5,198 bases of DNA from an uncultured Bacteroidales bacterium (lineage in GTDB: Bacteria; Bacteroidota; Bacteroidia; Bacteroidales; ML635J-15). The notes beneath the pieces are model-generated. The model saw only the letters and a list, made by a program, of their open reading frames with translations. It did not search any database and was not told the DNA's origin. Positions 1 to 5,198 of this stretch are shown piece after piece. A program made the position numbers and the translations under genes. Position 1 is the first letter of the stretch; every line of letters starts with the position of its first letter. The stretch is from assembly GCA_905233405.1 (NCBI GenBank), contig CAJOEG010000146.1, forward strand, positions 4,462 through 9,659, written 5' to 3'.

Positions 1-3000
1 TTATAGATGTTACAACAAATCCTTACACACTCAACAATCTCGATCCCGAAACTACTTATTTAGTAAAGGTACGTGCAAAATGTAGCGAAAGTGACTTTAG
101 CGAATGGACAAGCAACATATCATTTACTACAGCTATAGCTTGTCCGGCTCCAACAGCATTGGTATTCTCAGATATTACCAATAATTATGTATCAATGTCA
201 TGGACTGCTGGTTCAAGCGAATCTCGTTGGAATCTCCAGTACAAGAAGTCGTCTGAAGAAGATTGGAGCGATGTTATCGAAGTGACAACCAATCCTATAA
301 CTAATATTTCCGGTCTTGAAGCAGGTACAACTTACAATGTAAGAGTTCAGGCAGATTGTGAATTGGACGGAACATCTACAGCTTGGTTGACAGGAACTTT
401 CACTACTGCATACGGAATTCCATTTGTTGAGGGATTCGGAACTTTAATTCCAGCAAACTGGTCACAAAAGTCTGGTCTTCTTGCTAATGTAATTACGGGA
501 ACAGCACTTACAAGTGGTAGTGGTTGGAATTTTGGTACAGGTAATGGCGTTTTCGACAACCATGCACGTATTAATATATGGGGTACATCCAAGAAAGACT
601 GGTTGCTCACTCCAACTATTGTTATGGATGCTAATGTAGAATTGACTTTCAACCTTGCTTTGACTGCATATAATGGAGACCTCCAGCCTGCAGCAACAAC
701 TGGTACAGACGACAAGTTTGTTGTATTGATTAGTACCGATAATGGTGCAACTTGGACAATTCTCCGTCAGTACGACAATGCAGGTTCCGAATATGTATAT
801 AACGACATTCCTGCTGCTGGCGAAGAAGTTGCTATCAATCTCAGCAGCTACAGTTCTGATAATGTCATAATAGCATTTTACGGTGAATCTACAACTACTA
901 ATGCTGACAACAATCTGCACATTGACAATGTAAGTCTCGACTATATTCGTTCCTGCATAAAGCCAACAGCTTTGACTGTGTCAAATGTTTTAGCAAGAAC
1001 TGCCGATTTGGCTTGGACTGCTGGTGCAGACGAAACAGCTTGGCAGATTTGTTTGAATGATGTTGAAGATGATGAACACCTGATTAATGTTAATGGCGAA
1101 CCATCATACACTCTTACAGGTTTAACACCAGTAACCGCTTATACTGTTAAGGTTCGTGCAAACTGCGGTGGTGATGTAAGTGCTTGGACAAGCAACATAT
1201 CGTTTACAACTACTGTTGCATGTCCTGTTCCAACTGCTTTGGCATACGCGGATGTAACTACAAATTCCGTTGTTTTGTCTTGGACCGCAGGTGGTAGCGA
1301 AACAGCTTGGCAGATTTGTATCAACAATAATGAAGACGATCTTGTTGATGTTACTGAGAACCCTTATACTTTGACTGGACTTACTCCTGCTACGACTTAT
1401 AGCATAAAGGTTCGTGCAAACTGTGGCGATACCGATGGCAATAGCCAGTGGACAAGCGCAGTTTCGTTTACAACCGAATGTGAAGCCCTTGCTGTAGATG
1501 CAGATCATCCATACACCGAAGGTTTTGAGGATGTGACCGCTTCGTATGCAATTCCTACTTGCTGGGAACGTATAGTTGAATATACTTCATACGGTTCCAC
1601 TTATCCTTATGTATATTCGTATGGTGCTCACAATGGTTCGAAATGCTTATATATGTACTCATATCCTTACTATGATACATACGAAAATATTATAGCATTG
1701 CCAGAAATGAACAGCATAAGCACCTTGCAGATTTCATTATGGGCAAAGGCAAGTTCGACAATTCCAGAAAATTTTGAAATCGGTTATATAAAGAACGGCG
1801 TATTCACTTCAGTTCAGTCGTTTACTCTTACTACAACTTACCAGCAGTTTACTGCTTACTTGAATGGTGCACCTGCCGATGCTGAGAAAATTGCTATCCG
1901 TGCACATCATTCTTCAAGTTCCATAACAGTATATGTTGACGACATTGAGGTAAGTCCAATGCCAACATGTATAGCTCCTGTTGATGTTGTCGTTTCTGGT
2001 ATTACGACAAATGCAGCTTCTGTATCTTGGACTGATGTTCTTTCTGCAACTGCTTGGCAGTACCGGCTCAACGAAGGTGAAATTTTTGATGCAGAAGCAA
2101 ATCCGATTAACCTTACAGAACTTACAGCAAACACTGAATACACAGTAAAGGTTCGCACAGCTTGCGGAGAAGGTGAATACAGCGAGTGGGCAACTACAAC
2201 TTTCACAACACCTTGCGGGGCAATAACAGAATTGCCATATACTGAAAGCTTTGAGTCTGAAACTTGTCCGGCAAGCTGCTGGTCAATTGAATATGCAGTA
2301 GCCAATCCTGCTTCTAGTAATATAATGAATCATGTAGCAGATTATGCTAAAGAAGGTTCGAGGAGTTTTAGATTCTCTTCATATTCGAGTACTTCTGACT
2401 ACAATCAGTATTTGATTTCTCCGATGTTCAATATAGAAGGTTCGTATGTTGTTTCGTTCTACTATCGTCAACGTTCAACATCTGAACATCTGTATTTCGG
2501 AACTTCATCAACAGGAAATGCTATAAGTGATTTCACTTGGACAACGGAAGAAATTCCTGCTTATAGCGCAACTTGGACTTTATATAAGACGGTTGTTCCT
2601 GCAGGAACCAAGTATTTTGCAATAAACTACAGACCAGGAAGTTCTCTCTATTATGCATGGATTGATAACATAGTTGTTCGCGAAGTTTCATCCGCTGCCG
2701 AAATTCTTACATACACATTGCCGACAGAGGCTGCCCCTGCATCTATCACAAGCGGTGCCAATACAGGTACTATTGATATAACAGTTACCAACTCAACAGA
2801 TTTTGATGCAGACCTTAATCCTACTTACACTATTTCCGACTATGCAGAAATCTCTGCTCCTGTAATCACAGGCGATGGGGATTCACGCACTATAACATAC
2901 ACCGTTACGGCAGAAGCAGGAAATACAAAGGAATGGACGGTTAATGTAACTAGGGTTTCTGTAAGCCACGATGCTTTCATAACTGGATTTACTTTCGCAG

Positions 3001-3479
3001 GCCAGAAGGCAGGAACGACTGCTGAAATAGTAAGCAATACAGAATCCAATACCTACACTGTAAATGCAGTTGCAGAATGGAATGTTGACCTTACCTCTAT
3101 TGCTCCTGAAATTACAGTATCTCCAGCTGCTGAAATTACTCCTGAAAGTGGTTATGCCCGTGATTTCACATCACCTGTTACTTATACTGTAACGGCAGAA
3201 GACGGAACTACTTTTCATATTTACAATGTCACAATAATTAACGACCCGTATGCTTGTGTAAACCCAACAGCAGTAAATGCAAACGATATAACTGATGCAA
3301 CAGCAACATTGAGTTGGGCACAGGCTTACACAGAGACTTCATATATTGTTAAGGTCTCGACCGAAGAAATGACCAATATGGCTGCTACTGCAGATGTATT
3401 CAACAACCAAGGCTCTCGAAAATTTGACAGCAAATACTCAGTATTTCGTATATGTTCAGTCCAACTGCGACAATGCTGA
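1..3479 (+). CDS. Giant multidomain surface protein (FN3 / choice-of-anchor J / DUF5018-like), 5'-truncated and ending at a frameshift
   Basis: The frame starting at position 3 is open from the left edge to a TGA at 3477-3479, giving 1158 visible residues. The true start is upstream: FN3-like sequence fills the edge, so an internal TTG at 159 is not a credible start. Domains (residue 1 = codon 3-5): FN3 1-46 (partial) and 47-136; J domain 139-314; FN3 318-406 and 407-493; J 503-651; FN3 656-736; J 744-895; two DUF5018-like sandwiches 899-985 and 989-1081; then the first half of another FN3 from 1085. FN3 units show the W-T-A-G, L-T-P-x-T-x-Y and V-K-V-R-A-N-C-G signatures. J units open with P-Y/F-V/T-E-x-F and close with V/I-D-D/N-I/V. 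No catalytic motif or membrane segment was seen. Families of this type are exported and act in adhesion or binding, so that role is inferred. The last ~25 residues before the stop are out of frame and do not resemble FN3; they arise from the frameshift near 3400. Together with the next CDS this is one ancestral gene. Confidence 0.9.
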   Translation, partial: IDVTTNPYTLNNLDPETTYLVKVRAKCSESDFSEWTSNISFTTAIACPAPTALVFSDITNNYVSMSWTAGSSESRWNLQYKKSSEEDWSDVIEVTTNPITNISGLEAGTTYNVRVQADCELDGTSTAWLTGTFTTAYGIPFVEGFGTLIPANWSQKSGLLANVITGTALTSGSGWNFGTGNGVFDNHARINIWGTSKKDWLLTPTIVMDANVELTFNLALTAYNGDLQPAATTGTDDKFVVLISTDNGATWTILRQYDNAGSEYVYNDIPAAGEEVAINLSSYSSDNVIIAFYGESTTTNADNNLHIDNVSLDYIRSCIKPTALTVSNVLARTADLAWTAGADETAWQICLNDVEDDEHLINVNGEPSYTLTGLTPVTAYTVKVRANCGGDVSAWTSNISFTTTVACPVPTALAYADVTTNSVVLSWTAGGSETAWQICINNNEDDLVDVTENPYTLTGLTPATTYSIKVRANCGDTDGNSQWTSAVSFTTECEALAVDADHPYTEGFEDVTASYAIPTCWERIVEYTSYGSTYPYVYSYGAHNGSKCLYMYSYPYYDTYENIIALPEMNSISTLQISLWAKASSTIPENFEIGYIKNGVFTSVQSFTLTTTYQQFTAYLNGAPADAEKIAIRAHHSSSSITVYVDDIEVSPMPTCIAPVDVVVSGITTNAASVSWTDVLSATAWQYRLNEGEIFDAEANPINLTELTANTEYTVKVRTACGEGEYSEWATTTFTTPCGAITELPYTESFESETCPASCWSIEYAVANPASSNIMNHVADYAKEGSRSFRFSSYSSTSDYNQYLISPMFNIEGSYVVSFYYRQRSTSEHLYFGTSSTGNAISDFTWTTEEIPAYSATWTLYKTVVPAGTKYFAINYRPGSSLYYAWIDNIVVREVSSAAEILTYTLPTEAAPASITSGANTGTIDITVTNSTDFDADLNPTYTISDYAEISAPVITGDGDSRTITYTVTAEAGNTKEWTVNVTRVSVSHDAFITGFTFAGQKAGTTAEIVSNTESNTYTVNAVAEWNVDLTSIAPEITVSPAAEITPESGYARDFTSPVTYTVTAEDGTTFHIYNVTIINDPYACVNPTAVNANDITDATATLSWAQAYTETSYIVKVSTEEMTNMAATADVFNNQGSRKFDSKYSVFRICSVQLRQC
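3..410 (+). other. FN3 domains 1 (partial) and 2
   Basis: FN3-1 enters at the left edge at its middle strands (N-P-Y-T-L, then T-T-Y-L-V-K-V-R-A-K-C) and ends at F-T-T near 123-131. FN3-2 starts with C-P-A-P-T-A-L at 141, carries M-S-W-T-A-G, then T-T-Y-N-V-R-V-Q-A-D-C, and ends F-T-T at about 399-407. The first residue of the unit and the residue after the V-R-x-x-x strand are both cysteine, a pairing repeated in the later FN3 units and compatible with an intradomain disulfide. FN3-2 has a longer C-C' region (Q-Y-K-K-S-S-E-E-D-W) than FN3-3 and FN3-4. Confidence 0.85.
417..944 (+). other. Choice-of-anchor J / cleaved-adhesin-like domain 1
   Basis: This jelly-roll-like module of about 176 residues opens I-P-F-V-E-G-F-G, has A-N-W early on, D-W-L-L-T-P in the middle, V-L-I-S-T-D-N-G-A-T-W and closes H-I-D-N-V-S-L. 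The D-N-G-A-T-W strand and the closing H-I-D-N-V are typical of the gingipain-type cleaved-adhesin and MAM-like domains of Bacteroidetes, which are carbohydrate- or protein-binding beta sandwiches. It is about 25 residues longer than the other three J domains of this protein and lacks their C-W cysteine, so it belongs to a different subtype. The ligand cannot be read from sequence. Confidence 0.75.
954..1481 (+). repeat. FN3 domains 3 and 4, a recent tandem duplicate
   Basis: These are two consecutive FN3 units with a period of 267 bases (89 residues): 954-1220 and 1221-1481. They open C-I-K-P-T-A-L and C-P-V-P-T-A-L, share W-T-A-G, E-T-A-W-Q-I-C, Y-T-L-T-G-L-T-P and V-R-A-N-C-G, and end W-T-S followed by S-F-T-T. 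Identity persists at DNA level: 22 bases match exactly at 1031-1052 and 1298-1319, and 17 bases at 1149-1165 and 1407-1423. Each unit has a third cysteine (W-Q-I-C) absent from FN3-2 and FN3-5. An acidic E-D-D loop follows that strand in both. Confidence 0.85.
1509..1955 (+). other. Choice-of-anchor J-like domain 2
   Basis: This module of about 149 residues opens P-Y-T-E-G-F-E, has I-P-T-C-W at the second strand, I-A-L-P-E in the middle and closes V-Y-V-D-D-I-E-V. It is notably rich in tyrosine between about 1580 and 1690 (repeated Y-x-Y and S-Y-G/S-Y-P motifs), more than its sister domains. Its position between two FN3 units matches the alternating FN3-J plan of the protein. The family assignment rests on the opening, the C-W and the closing D-D-I motif. 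Confidence 0.72.
1968..2210 (+). other. FN3 domain 5
   Basis: This compact FN3 unit of 81 residues opens C-I-A-P-V-D-V and shows V-S-W-T, T-A-W-Q-Y, L-T-A-N-T-E-Y-T-V-K-V-R-T-A-C-G and F-T-T. It is followed by P-C-G and the J-3 domain. It is the closest relative in the window of the broken FN3-6 (both have L-T-A-N-T-E/Q-Y and a C-G linker leading straight into a J domain) and served as the reference for locating the frameshift. Confidence 0.85.
2232..2687 (+). other. Choice-of-anchor J-like domain 3
   Basis: This 152-residue module opens L-P-Y-T-E-S-F-E, carries A-S-C-W, F-R-F-S-S-Y-S, D-Y-N-Q-Y-L-I-S-P, V-V-P-A-G-T-K-Y-F-A-I-N-Y and closes W-I-D-N-I-V-V. It has the same length as J-4 (3526-3981) and shares most of these blocks with it, so the two are paralogous copies. 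Such domains occur as binding modules in secreted Bacteroidetes peptidases and adhesins; no catalytic residues are expected or seen here. Confidence 0.78.
2697..3245 (+). other. Tandem pair of DUF5018-like beta-sandwich domains
   Basis: Two Ig-like units of about 87 and 93 residues lie at 2697-2957 and 2967-3245. Both follow the plan I-x-x-(F/Y)-x-(L/F) ... N/A-x-x-I ... Y-T-V-T-A-E-x-G-x-T ... V-(N/T)-V. The second is closer to the DUF5018-type consensus of Bacteroides surface proteins, with S-P-A-A-E-I-T-P, then D-F-T-S-P-V-T-Y-T-V-T-A-E-D-G-T-T. The first is more diverged in its middle, having S-A-P-V-I-T-G-D-G-D instead of the S-P-x-S-G-x-D-F-T block. The family's function is unknown; a structural spacer or binding role is a guess. 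The pair interrupts the otherwise alternating FN3-J order. Confidence 0.65.
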
Positions 3480-3510
3480 AGATTGGACCGAATATTCGTT
3501 CAGAACAGAA
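3255..3510 (+). other. FN3 domain 6, split across two reading frames
   Basis: The first half (C-V-N-P-T-A-V, A-T-L-S-W-A, S-Y-I-V-K-V) is in the frame of position 3. The second half (L-T-A-N-T-Q-Y-F-V-Y-V-Q-S-N-C, then D-W-T-E-Y-S-F-R-T-E-C-G) is in the frame of position 1. After correcting one base the unit has normal FN3 length (about 85 residues), including the conserved first and F-strand cysteines, so nothing besides the phase has been lost. This preservation points to a recent event or a sequence error. Confidence 0.85.
3373..3414 (+). other. Frameshift junction inside FN3-6
   Basis: Left of this interval the FN3 domain reads in the frame of position 3 (C-V-N-P-T-A-V, then S-Y-I-V-K-V). 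Right of it the same domain finishes in the frame of position 1 (A-L-E-N-L-T-A-N-T-Q-Y). The shift equals one extra base or two missing bases. The downstream frame has a stop at 3370-3372, and the leucine codon 3415-3417 already aligns with FN3-5 (I-N-L-T-E-L-T-A-N-T-E-Y), so the event lies between 3373 and 3414. Removing one T at 3399/3400 restores A-D-V-S-T-T-K-A-L-E-N-L; skipping C3408 restores D-V-F-N-N-K-A-L. Both are plausible. The nearby A4T3 run at 3419-3425 is the usual kind of error site, but it falls after sequence already matching in the new frame. Confidence 0.88.
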
Positions 3511-5198
3511 TGTGGCGTATTTGCAGTTCCATTCGTTGAAACATTCGAAAATAATTCCGAAACAGTTAACTGCTGGACTGCAATATCAAACAATACTGAA
3601 AATGATGTAGCTAGTGGCAAAATGGGTATATTTGACGTGTCTGGTAACAGTGTATTCCGATTCAGCAGTTATTCGAGAGCTTCAAACGAAGATTACAACC
3701 AGTATCTCATAACCCCGGAACTTGCATTGACAGAAGATGCGGTCTTGACATTTGACTATGCTAAATCAAATAACTCAAATGAAAATTTCCGCGTTATGAC
3801 CTCAACAACCGATGCTAACATTGCTTCGTTCACAGCTCTTGGTGATGATGTAACCGCAAATTCAACTAATTTCACTGAATACAGAATTGTAGTTCCCGCA
3901 GCAACCAAATACATTGCAATTAATTACTTCTCAAATTATCAGTATTATTTGTATGTTGACAATTTCAAATTAACAAATGTTTATACAATCACAGCAAGTG
4001 CAGATTCAAATGGCTCAATCGATCAGAATGGAAATGTTGAGGTAGAATATGGTGAATCTCAGTCGTTCACAATCGCTCCAGACGACTGCTACCATATTGC
4101 AAGCGTATTGGTTGACGATGTTGAAGCAATCAACGATGTTGTTGATGGTATTTACACATTTGCTAACGTAACTGCAAATCACACTATCGCAGCAACATTT
4201 GCAATCAACACCTATAATATTACTGCAACTGCTGGAGAAGGCGGTTCTATCACCGAGACTAGCGCAGTAAATTGCGGTGCAAACAAGGAAATCACAATCA
4301 CAGCAAACGAAGGCTACAGAATTGCAAGCGTTATAGTTGACGAAACAGAAAATGTTACCGAAGCTGTTATTGCTGCTGAAGGCGTTTACACATTTGAAAA
4401 TGTAACTGCTGATCACACTATCGCTGCAACGTTTGAACGCGTACATACAATTTCTGCAGGAACAGGAGCTGACGGTTCAATAACACCGGAAGGAATTATA
4501 AGTGTTCTTGATGGAGAGTCTCAGACGTTTACAATTACTCCTGTCAATGAATGTTTCCGCATAGGACAGGTAATGGTTGATGGTGTTGATGTTACCGATG
4601 AAGTAATAGCAAATAATGGCGTTTACACATTCGAGAATGTTACAGAAAACCACAATATTGTTGCTAACTTCGATGCGATAACATTGACTATCACTGCAAC
4701 TGCTGGTGAAGGCGGAACAATTACTCATAATTCTGATTATGAAATAATTCCGTGTGCGTCAAATGAGTCTTACACAATCGTAGCAAACGATGGCTACAGA
4801 ATAGTAAGCGTTATCGTTGATGGTGAATTTGATGTTACCAATGAAGTTGTTGCTAATAATGGCGTTTACACATTCACAAATGTAAGAGCCGACCACACTA
4901 TCGCAGCAACATTCGGGCTTATACCTTCAACCTCCTACACAATCACAGCAACTGCCGGAGAAAATGGTACAATTACTCCTAACGGTGAAGTTGAAGTATA
5001 TGAAGGTGACAATCAGAATTTCACAATCACTCCTGCTACTGGTTACCGCATTGCTGCTGTAGTAGTTGATGCTGAAACCGAAGGTGAAACTGATGTTATC
5101 GAAAATGTTGTTGCTGGTGACGGCGTATTCTTCTACACATTCGAAAATGTAACAGCTAACCACACTATCCATGCAACCTTCGAGCAGATTCCTACCTA
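3394..5198 (+). CDS. Downstream part of the same giant surface protein: end of FN3, J domain, InlB-like repeats; open at right edge
   Basis: The frame of position 1 is open from 3373 (just after an in-frame TGA at 3370-3372) to the window end, with 601 codons from the ATG at 3394. That ATG is the first methionine codon in this frame and overlaps the upstream reading frame by 86 bases. It is used here only as a nominal start, because the sequence continues an FN3 domain begun in the other frame and no separate start region is apparent. Domains (residue 1 = 3394): FN3 second half to 39, with L-T-A-N-T-Q-Y and V-Q-S-N-C; J domain 45-196, opening P-F-V-E-T-F-E and closing V-D-N-F; then five InlB-like repeats at 197-273, 274-349, 351-429, 431-509 and 515-598. 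Repeat hallmarks are Y-T-I-T-A-T-A-G-E-G-G, G-Y-R-I-x-S-V-I-V-D, Y-T-F-E-N-V-T and H-T-I-A-A-T-F. In Bacteroidetes such arrays often precede a C-terminal type IX sorting domain, but none is visible before the window ends. If the frameshift is real, this part is probably untranslated or made only weakly. Confidence 0.85.
   Translation, partial: MYSTTKALENLTANTQYFVYVQSNCDNAEDWTEYSFRTECGVFAVPFVETFENNSETVNCWTAISNNTENDVASGKMGIFDVSGNSVFRFSSYSRASNEDYNQYLITPELALTEDAVLTFDYAKSNNSNENFRVMTSTTDANIASFTALGDDVTANSTNFTEYRIVVPAATKYIAINYFSNYQYYLYVDNFKLTNVYTITASADSNGSIDQNGNVEVEYGESQSFTIAPDDCYHIASVLVDDVEAINDVVDGIYTFANVTANHTIAATFAINTYNITATAGEGGSITETSAVNCGANKEITITANEGYRIASVIVDETENVTEAVIAAEGVYTFENVTADHTIAATFERVHTISAGTGADGSITPEGIISVLDGESQTFTITPVNECFRIGQVMVDGVDVTDEVIANNGVYTFENVTENHNIVANFDAITLTITATAGEGGTITHNSDYEIIPCASNESYTIVANDGYRIVSVIVDGEFDVTNEVVANNGVYTFTNVRADHTIAATFGLIPSTSYTITATAGENGTITPNGEVEVYEGDNQNFTITPATGYRIAAVVVDAETEGETDVIENVVAGDGVFFYTFENVTANHTIHATFEQIPT
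3526..3981 (+). other. Choice-of-anchor J-like domain 4
   Basis: This 152-residue module in the shifted frame opens V-P-F-V-E-T-F-E, then V-N-C-W, F-R-F-S-S-Y-S, D-Y-N-Q-Y-L-I-T-P, V-V-P-A-A-T-K-Y-I-A-I-N-Y and closes Y-V-D-N-F-K-L. It is the paralogue of J-3. It runs directly into the first InlB-like repeat with only a T-N-V linker. Its intact coding after the shift shows that this frame was under selection until recently. Confidence 0.78.
3982..5187 (+). repeat. Five tandem InlB-like (divergent B-repeat / 'bacterial repeat') domains
   Basis: The units start at 3982, 4213, 4444, 4684 and 4936, with pitches of 231, 231, 240 and 252 bases. Each reads roughly Y-T-I-T-A-x-A-G-x-x-G-S/T-I, a short loop, F/Y-T-I-x-x-N-x-G-Y-R-I-x-S-V-x-V-D, an acidic variable loop, Y-T-F-E-N-V-T-A-x-H-T-I-A-A-T-F. 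DNA matches remain between units: 14 bases (ggcgtttacacatt) at 4381, 4618 and 4861, and 20 bases (cacactatcgcagcaacatt) at 4180-4199 and 4894-4913. Units 1-4 each have a single cysteine and unit 5 has none. Unit 5 has a longer loop before Y-T-F. In known proteins such repeats form a stalk that projects the binding domains; this is inferred here. The array stops within 11 bases of the window end and may continue. Confidence 0.88.

Noticed and set aside
159..161. TTG at 159 as the translation start
   Set aside because: The frame is open to the left edge and encodes FN3 sequence from position 3, so the gene begins outside the window.
347..3049. Minus-strand open frames opposite the FN3 and J domains
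   Set aside because: The plus strand has unmistakable domain sequence throughout. The antisense translations resemble no family and show no sign of their own start regions.
3419..3425. The AAAATTT run as the site of the indel or as a phase-variation tract
   Set aside because: Residues A-L-E-N encoded just before and across the run (3412-3423) already fit FN3-5 in the downstream frame, so the shift is upstream of it. The run is also too short for typical phase variation.
3394..3479. Programmed ribosomal frameshift linking the two frames
   Set aside because: I see no slippery heptamer, no rare-codon/stop shift site of the prfB kind and no obvious downstream hairpin at the shift. A structural adhesin has no known need for one, so a simple indel is the better explanation.
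4015..5172. Three open frames on the minus strand (4015-4446, 4477-4728, 4927-5172)
   Set aside because: They lie antisense to the InlB-like repeats, translate to low-complexity Cys/Ser/Asn-rich sequence with no recognisable family, and recur at the repeat period. They are shadows of the repeated coding strand.
3982..5187. CRISPR array or non-coding satellite in the periodic 3' region
   Set aside because: The 231-252-base period matches protein repeats in one uninterrupted frame with third-position differences between units. There are no short direct repeats with unique spacers.

Overview
The window lies entirely inside one very large gene on the + strand. It enters at the left edge already in frame and leaves at the right edge still open, so neither the start nor the natural end is visible. 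The product is a modular, secreted, all-beta surface protein of the kind common in Bacteroidetes. It combines fibronectin type III (FN3) domains, 'choice-of-anchor J'/cleaved-adhesin-like jelly-roll domains, a pair of DUF5018-like beta-sandwich domains and InlB-like 'bacterial repeat' domains. This domain mix, the moderately AT-rich codon use and the exported-protein character suggest an uncultured or host/sediment-associated member of the Bacteroidales. That assignment rests on domain style only, because no taxonomic marker gene is present.

Layout from left to right: FN3-1 (left part missing) and FN3-2 (3-410); J-1 (417-944); FN3-3 and FN3-4 (954-1481); J-2 (1509-1955); FN3-5 (1968-2210); J-3 (2232-2687); two DUF5018-like domains (2697-3245); FN3-6 (3255-3510), which is broken by a reading-frame shift; J-4 (3526-3981); and five InlB-like repeats of 77-84 residues (3982-5187), with the array probably continuing beyond the window.

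The main irregularity is a +1 shift inside FN3-6, near 3396-3409. Upstream, the protein reads in the frame of position 3 and stops at 3477-3479. Downstream, the second half of the same FN3 domain and everything after it reads without a stop in the frame of position 1 up to 5198. The gene is therefore split into two pieces here, by a real inactivating mutation or by a sequencing/assembly error. The sequence alone cannot decide which.

No promoter, terminator, RNA gene, mobile element, CRISPR array or second gene was seen. Every base is accounted for by this one coding region. The likely role is adhesion or extracellular-matrix-type binding at the cell surface after Sec export, possibly with type IX secretion sorting encoded beyond the right edge. 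This role is inferred from the domain families, and no catalytic domain is visible. I found no convincing sign of a novel system. The points worth a second look are the frameshift, the alternating single cysteines in the repeats and the traces of internal module duplication.
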